In this document: in pieces, positions 60,641 through 64,000 of the stretch
Position numbering within the stretch: the first letter of the stretch is position 1
Layout: the number at the start of each line of letters is the position of its first letter
Assembly: GCA_023159155.1 (NCBI GenBank)
Contig: JAJNNX010000002.1
Span: forward strand, 1,364,001-1,428,000
From: Ustulina deusta
Lineage: Eukaryota > Ascomycota > Sordariomycetes > Xylariales > Xylariaceae
DNA length: 64,000 bases
Direction: 5' to 3'
Notes under the pieces: model-generated
Told to the model about the DNA's origin: nothing
Database searches by the model: none
The model's input: the letters and a program-made list of their open reading frames with translations, nothing else
Program-made: the position numbers and the translations under genes

Positions 60641-60863
60641 TTCCGCGGATTACTGGGCTTTGAGTGTATTGAGAGAGCAAGCCACTGATGAAGGAGAGAG
60701 GAGAAGAGAAGAGAAGAGAGAGAATTGTGATAGTGATGATGACCTTCCACTTGGTCTTGAACCGGATATTCGAGAAGCGTTTATATATAACTCTAGGCCT
60801 TGATAGTGATATCCTTCGGGGAGGGGGTAGACTAGACATTACTACATTACAAATTCACCAATA
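60641..60863. other. Promoter region of the HD gene
   Basis: Contains a purine-rich GAGAA run at about 60697-60722 just upstream of the HD-gene start codon. Nothing else was seen. Confidence 0.5.
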
Positions 60864-61310
60864 TTAACAGCTCGCAGTCACATCGCAAAGCCCATCCTCT
60901 TCCGAATCCTCTTCCGCATCCTCTTCCGCATCCTCGGCCGCATCCCCATCTCTCATCCGCTTCAATTTGAAATTAGATGGTCGAATGAATATGGGAACTT
61001 GACGAGGACTTAGCCATGGATCCTGGCCAAGCCACAGAAAAATGTGAACTGCTCGTTAAAATCTACCGCGCATCGGATGTGTGCATCTATCACATGCACA
61101 CCTTGACCAGCCACGAAATAGTAATGGCAGGGAACAGGTAACTTCGATGCCTTACTAGTATACAAAAACGCCTTGACCTCAGTTAAACCACACCGTTCCG
61201 CACCATTCAGCTGGACAATACGTTTCCCCTCCCTGCCTAAAGACTTGAAACCCGGTGTCCGTACGGTTGAGAATCACAGATAGACCTATACGGAACCTAC
61301 CATGTAGCAT
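60864..61310 (-). pseudogene. Frame-broken fragment of an unknown protein-coding gene
   Basis: Three consecutive minus-strand frames each look protein-like and fit end to end. Frame 1 starts with ATG at 61310 and stops at 61179 (GFQVFRQGGETYCPAEWCG). Frame 2 carries EVKAFLYTSKAS, CHYYFVAGQGVHVIDAHIR and DFNEQFTFF, and stops at 61010. Frame 3 carries LWLGQDPWLSPRQVPIF, FKLKRMRD and an acidic AEEDAEED tail, stopping at 60864. Frames 2 and 3 meet at a T5 homopolymer (about 61037), where one extra T would join them. No domain is recognised. It is probably a decayed gene, or a real gene with sequencing errors or an unseen intron. Confidence 0.4.
60895..60942. repeat. Four copies of a 12-bp repeat
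   Basis: Tandem CCTCTTCCGCAT-like units, four copies with small changes. On the minus strand they would encode an acidic D-A-E-E run at the end of the frame-broken fragment. Confidence 0.85.
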
Positions 61311-62512
61311 GTAACTATACTACCTACATATAGTACTCCTCCAAAGCGATCGCAAAGATCTCCGAATTAAGCTTTCGCCAAGCTATCGGCTCGATTTGTT
61401 AACCAGGTTGTGGGAAATGTTGAGCAGACAGATAATAGAGAGGATATATTTGAGTCCTATTAGCTCTAGCATGTATCAACTCTCTATTTCTAAATAACGC
61501 TTTCAAACGTTTTAGTGTACTAGTGAAAAACTTCAGTAAAATGCTACCTACTATACATGGCGGCGCCTTGGAATTCCTGCCACGGAATATTTCCGATGAG
61601 TTCAGGGCTCGTCGGGTCAGCAAGAACGGATCTGATAGATCTGGCGCGAATGGGGCGAAAATCAAGATATTCCCCATCTATTCATAGTATGAGAACTGTC
61701 TTCCTTCACACTAGGTATACGACTGTCACATACAGTACGCGTCGGGCGTTCTTTAGGTCATAGCTAACAGATTTTAAAACGCCTATACTAGTTAGGGACA
61801 CGTGGCAAGGCACGGCAACAGTCCCGATAACCGTTATGGGATGTATGGATGCTGATCCGTGGCTCAGCTGCAAGGAACGGGACTTAAGCGAGATGTAGGG
61901 GTAATTCCCCGAAGAAGAGCAAGGAGTAATGCTCTGTGGTGGAATGATACCTGCTCATTCAGGACGAAACGCTTTGAAGATATTGATACCTCCCTCGCTA
62001 ACGCCGAATATGAGAATGACAAAACGCATTAGTTTGCTTTTTTTCGGTCTCCGTACTGGAGCCATTCACCGTGCTTGGATGAATCGTAATTTTGGTTGAC
62101 AGCTTTACTGCACACGAGTGCACACTACAAACAAAGTATACCTAGACAATGGCAGACCAAACATTCGAGGTTGTGCAGGATATACTACCCTTATTGCGAT
62201 GTAGGAGCTTTTAGATACGGTATGGTAGACATGGAGCATTTCGATGGTGGGACCTTGTGTTAAAAAGTTGGAGTGAGATTGTGCATCAGTTTTGATCCAT
62301 GGGCGCCAAGTAAGCACGGCACTTTCTAACGGAATCAACGGGGAGAGCAATATATGCAAGACAGTAGTAGGTAATCTAATATGGGTTCAGAATACAATAT
62401 GACATCATCATATGGGCTCGAACGCACAGTGGATGGTAAGAAGTCCCCGAAGAGAAGCTATAGGATGTTGAGTGTCTGATATTTGCTATTACCTTCATCG
62501 TCGTATTTGTGT
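61311..62512. other. Intergenic region 3' of the PPR gene
   Basis: About 1.2 kb of AT-rich DNA. A 92-codon minus ORF (61399-61677) and an overlapping plus ORF have no motif; the minus ORF might be a further piece of the broken gene to its left but no join was found. Confidence 0.45.
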
Positions 62513-64000
62513 CTAGGCGGACATCGAATTAGGCACCGGGAATCTTGCCAACTCTAGTGAGCCTTGTTCAACCGAATCTGAATGTTGGAGAGCGTTCCTG
62601 GATTGTGCCTCCACGGACATCAAAGAGTTCATATCACCTTCATGAAAGAGGCCTCGACGACGGCATTCTTCTAGTATGCCCTTAAACCTTGGGTCTTGAT
62701 TTTGAATACACCGCCGGAGAAGCGCTAAGGCAGAGCCCTTGCTCACCCACCATGTCTCAGATGAGTTGAGAGGTGTATGAGTGCGCATCATTTCTAGATA
62801 ACGAAAGGCCATTTCATAATCATCCTGGATCGAGCAGATCCGGATTAAGTGGTCGAGAATAGACTTGGTCGGCTTCAGAGAGAAAAGCTCCATCTCAGCT
62901 AGGAAAAAGTTCATCGACTTCTTCTGCGTGCAATGCTGGAGCAAGATATCGAAGGTTTGTATGTCTGGACCGTCTATACAGACTTGACGAATAGTCCTAT
63001 ACAAATCGAATGCAATCCTGAAGCCTCCGTGGGCCGCAACAGATTCTAAAATGACGTTGAAAGCGGCCGCTGGAATGGTATACTGCACCTTGAGGTTGTG
63101 GAGTATCCTAAGTGCTTCATCTGTCGATGTGGACGAATTACGCAGAATTTGGGATATTGGCCGCGTACTAGCGAGGTCAGGGGAGAGGCCGGCCTTGGCC
63201 ATGATACAAAGGATAGTAAGGGCCTTCAGCAGATCATCATGCCGTGTGTAAACTTGGATGAGGGCCTCGTAATGATGCATACTCAACTTCATCCCGCGGG
63301 TAGAGAATTCTTGAATAGCGGTCATGGATAAATCCGTGTCTCCATGCATTGATGCCGCATTCAGCACGTTCAATAGCACACCATCAGGTGGTTGAATGCG
63401 GCCAGAGGTGACGGAGTGATCCCATATAAACCTGATACCGGGCTGGAAGGCATCCCGGCTAAACACATCTAGGAGAAATTGCCAGGCATTCAGAGACAGT
63501 GGAGCTCGTTTCACAACATCTGCTACTCTTTGACGGTGCCTAAGTATGGCAAGGGTCTCCTCATGGAAGCCCAGTTCTCCAAATGTGTAGAGGAATAGAT
63601 CATATAACCACGGGGGCACGTTGATGGGGTTGTTATTCAACTCCTCCAATTTGTAGAGAGCAAGCTCGTATTGGCCTTCTCGTAAAAGGCCAACAATGAT
63701 GCTGACTTTGGCAAGTGGTGTTACATTATACCATCGGTTTTTCATGTCGTGGAGCACCTGAGCGCGGAGAACGTAATCGGGATGAACGGCTGCCACCTGC
63801 GCACTTGGATTAGCCTGGGAGCTGGCAGTCGAGAGTAGACATGGGTTGGATGCCTCACCGCCAGGAGAGCTTGGTATATCTCTGGCGTTGCCGCTATGTT
63901 GCGGCTCTGCATTTCTTTGAGAAGTTGGGTAGCCACCTTGGCAGAGCCATACTGCTTGTTGATGTTGGCTTTGATCAGGCTTTCATAGAGAGCCGCATTG
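62513..64000 (-). CDS. Pentatricopeptide-repeat (PPR) protein, 5' part outside the window
   Basis: Exon 64000-63859 (partial) joins 63796-62513 through a 62-base GTGAGG...GCAG intron in phase 0. The visible part is about 474 residues and complete at the C-terminus. It contains several degenerate 35-residue helical pairs: NAALYESLIKANINKQYGSA, then ATPEIYQALLA at the exon end, HYEALIQVYTRHDDLLKALT, AFNVILESVAAHGGFRIAFD, and TFDILLQHC. These fit PPR repeats, which bind organelle RNA and support mitochondrial transcript processing or translation. The specific target cannot be told. The tail after about FKGILEECRRRGLFHEGD is repeat-free. The N-terminus, with any mitochondrial targeting signal, lies beyond the window. 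Confidence 0.85.

Overview
The window is nuclear DNA of a filamentous ascomycete (Pezizomycotina). The class Sordariomycetes is likely but not proven. The evidence is short GT-AG introns of about 50-160 bases with CTGAC/CTAAC-like branch sites, two Zn2Cys6 transcription factors, a CYS-14-type sulfate permease, an AspB/Cdc3-type septin, and intergenic DNA full of short TAGGTA/TACCTA runs. No tRNA, rRNA, CRISPR or prokaryote-type operon was found.

Left part (1-16.1 kb): a Bub2/Cdc16-type mitotic checkpoint GAP (minus), a sulfate permease (plus) with a perfect CYS3-type palindrome about 0.57 kb upstream of its start, an unassigned SWIM zinc-finger protein (minus) and a protein-kinase-like protein with altered catalytic motifs (minus). 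After a gene-poor stretch of about 7 kb, 23.4-29.5 kb carries a Zn2Cys6 transcription factor whose first intron follows the ATG directly, then a TauD-type dioxygenase, both on plus.

Middle (29.5-50 kb): about 7.7 kb without a clear gene, then a second Zn2Cys6/fungal_trans factor (minus), the La RNA-binding protein (plus), a tiny Zn2Cys6-like relic, a DHA1-type MFS transporter with a very GC-rich last exon (minus), a 456-bp non-autonomous transposon with about 110-bp inverted repeats and 9-bp target duplications (Mutator-like MITE), and mitochondrial ribosomal protein uS4m (plus).

Right part (50-64 kb): the septin (minus), an MFS transporter pseudogene broken by a deletion, frameshifts and a stop (minus), a small HD-domain hydrolase with a signal peptide (minus), a frame-broken fragment of an unknown gene (minus), and a PPR protein running off the right edge (minus).

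The genes are mostly unrelated housekeeping and accessory functions, each with its own promoter. There is no convincing biosynthetic cluster. The only thematic link is sulfur: the sulfate permease and a TauD-family (sulfonate-type) dioxygenase lie 20 kb apart, which is weak evidence. Exon boundaries were read by hand from splice motifs, frame continuity and remembered family patterns; none was checked by RNA data or a database search.
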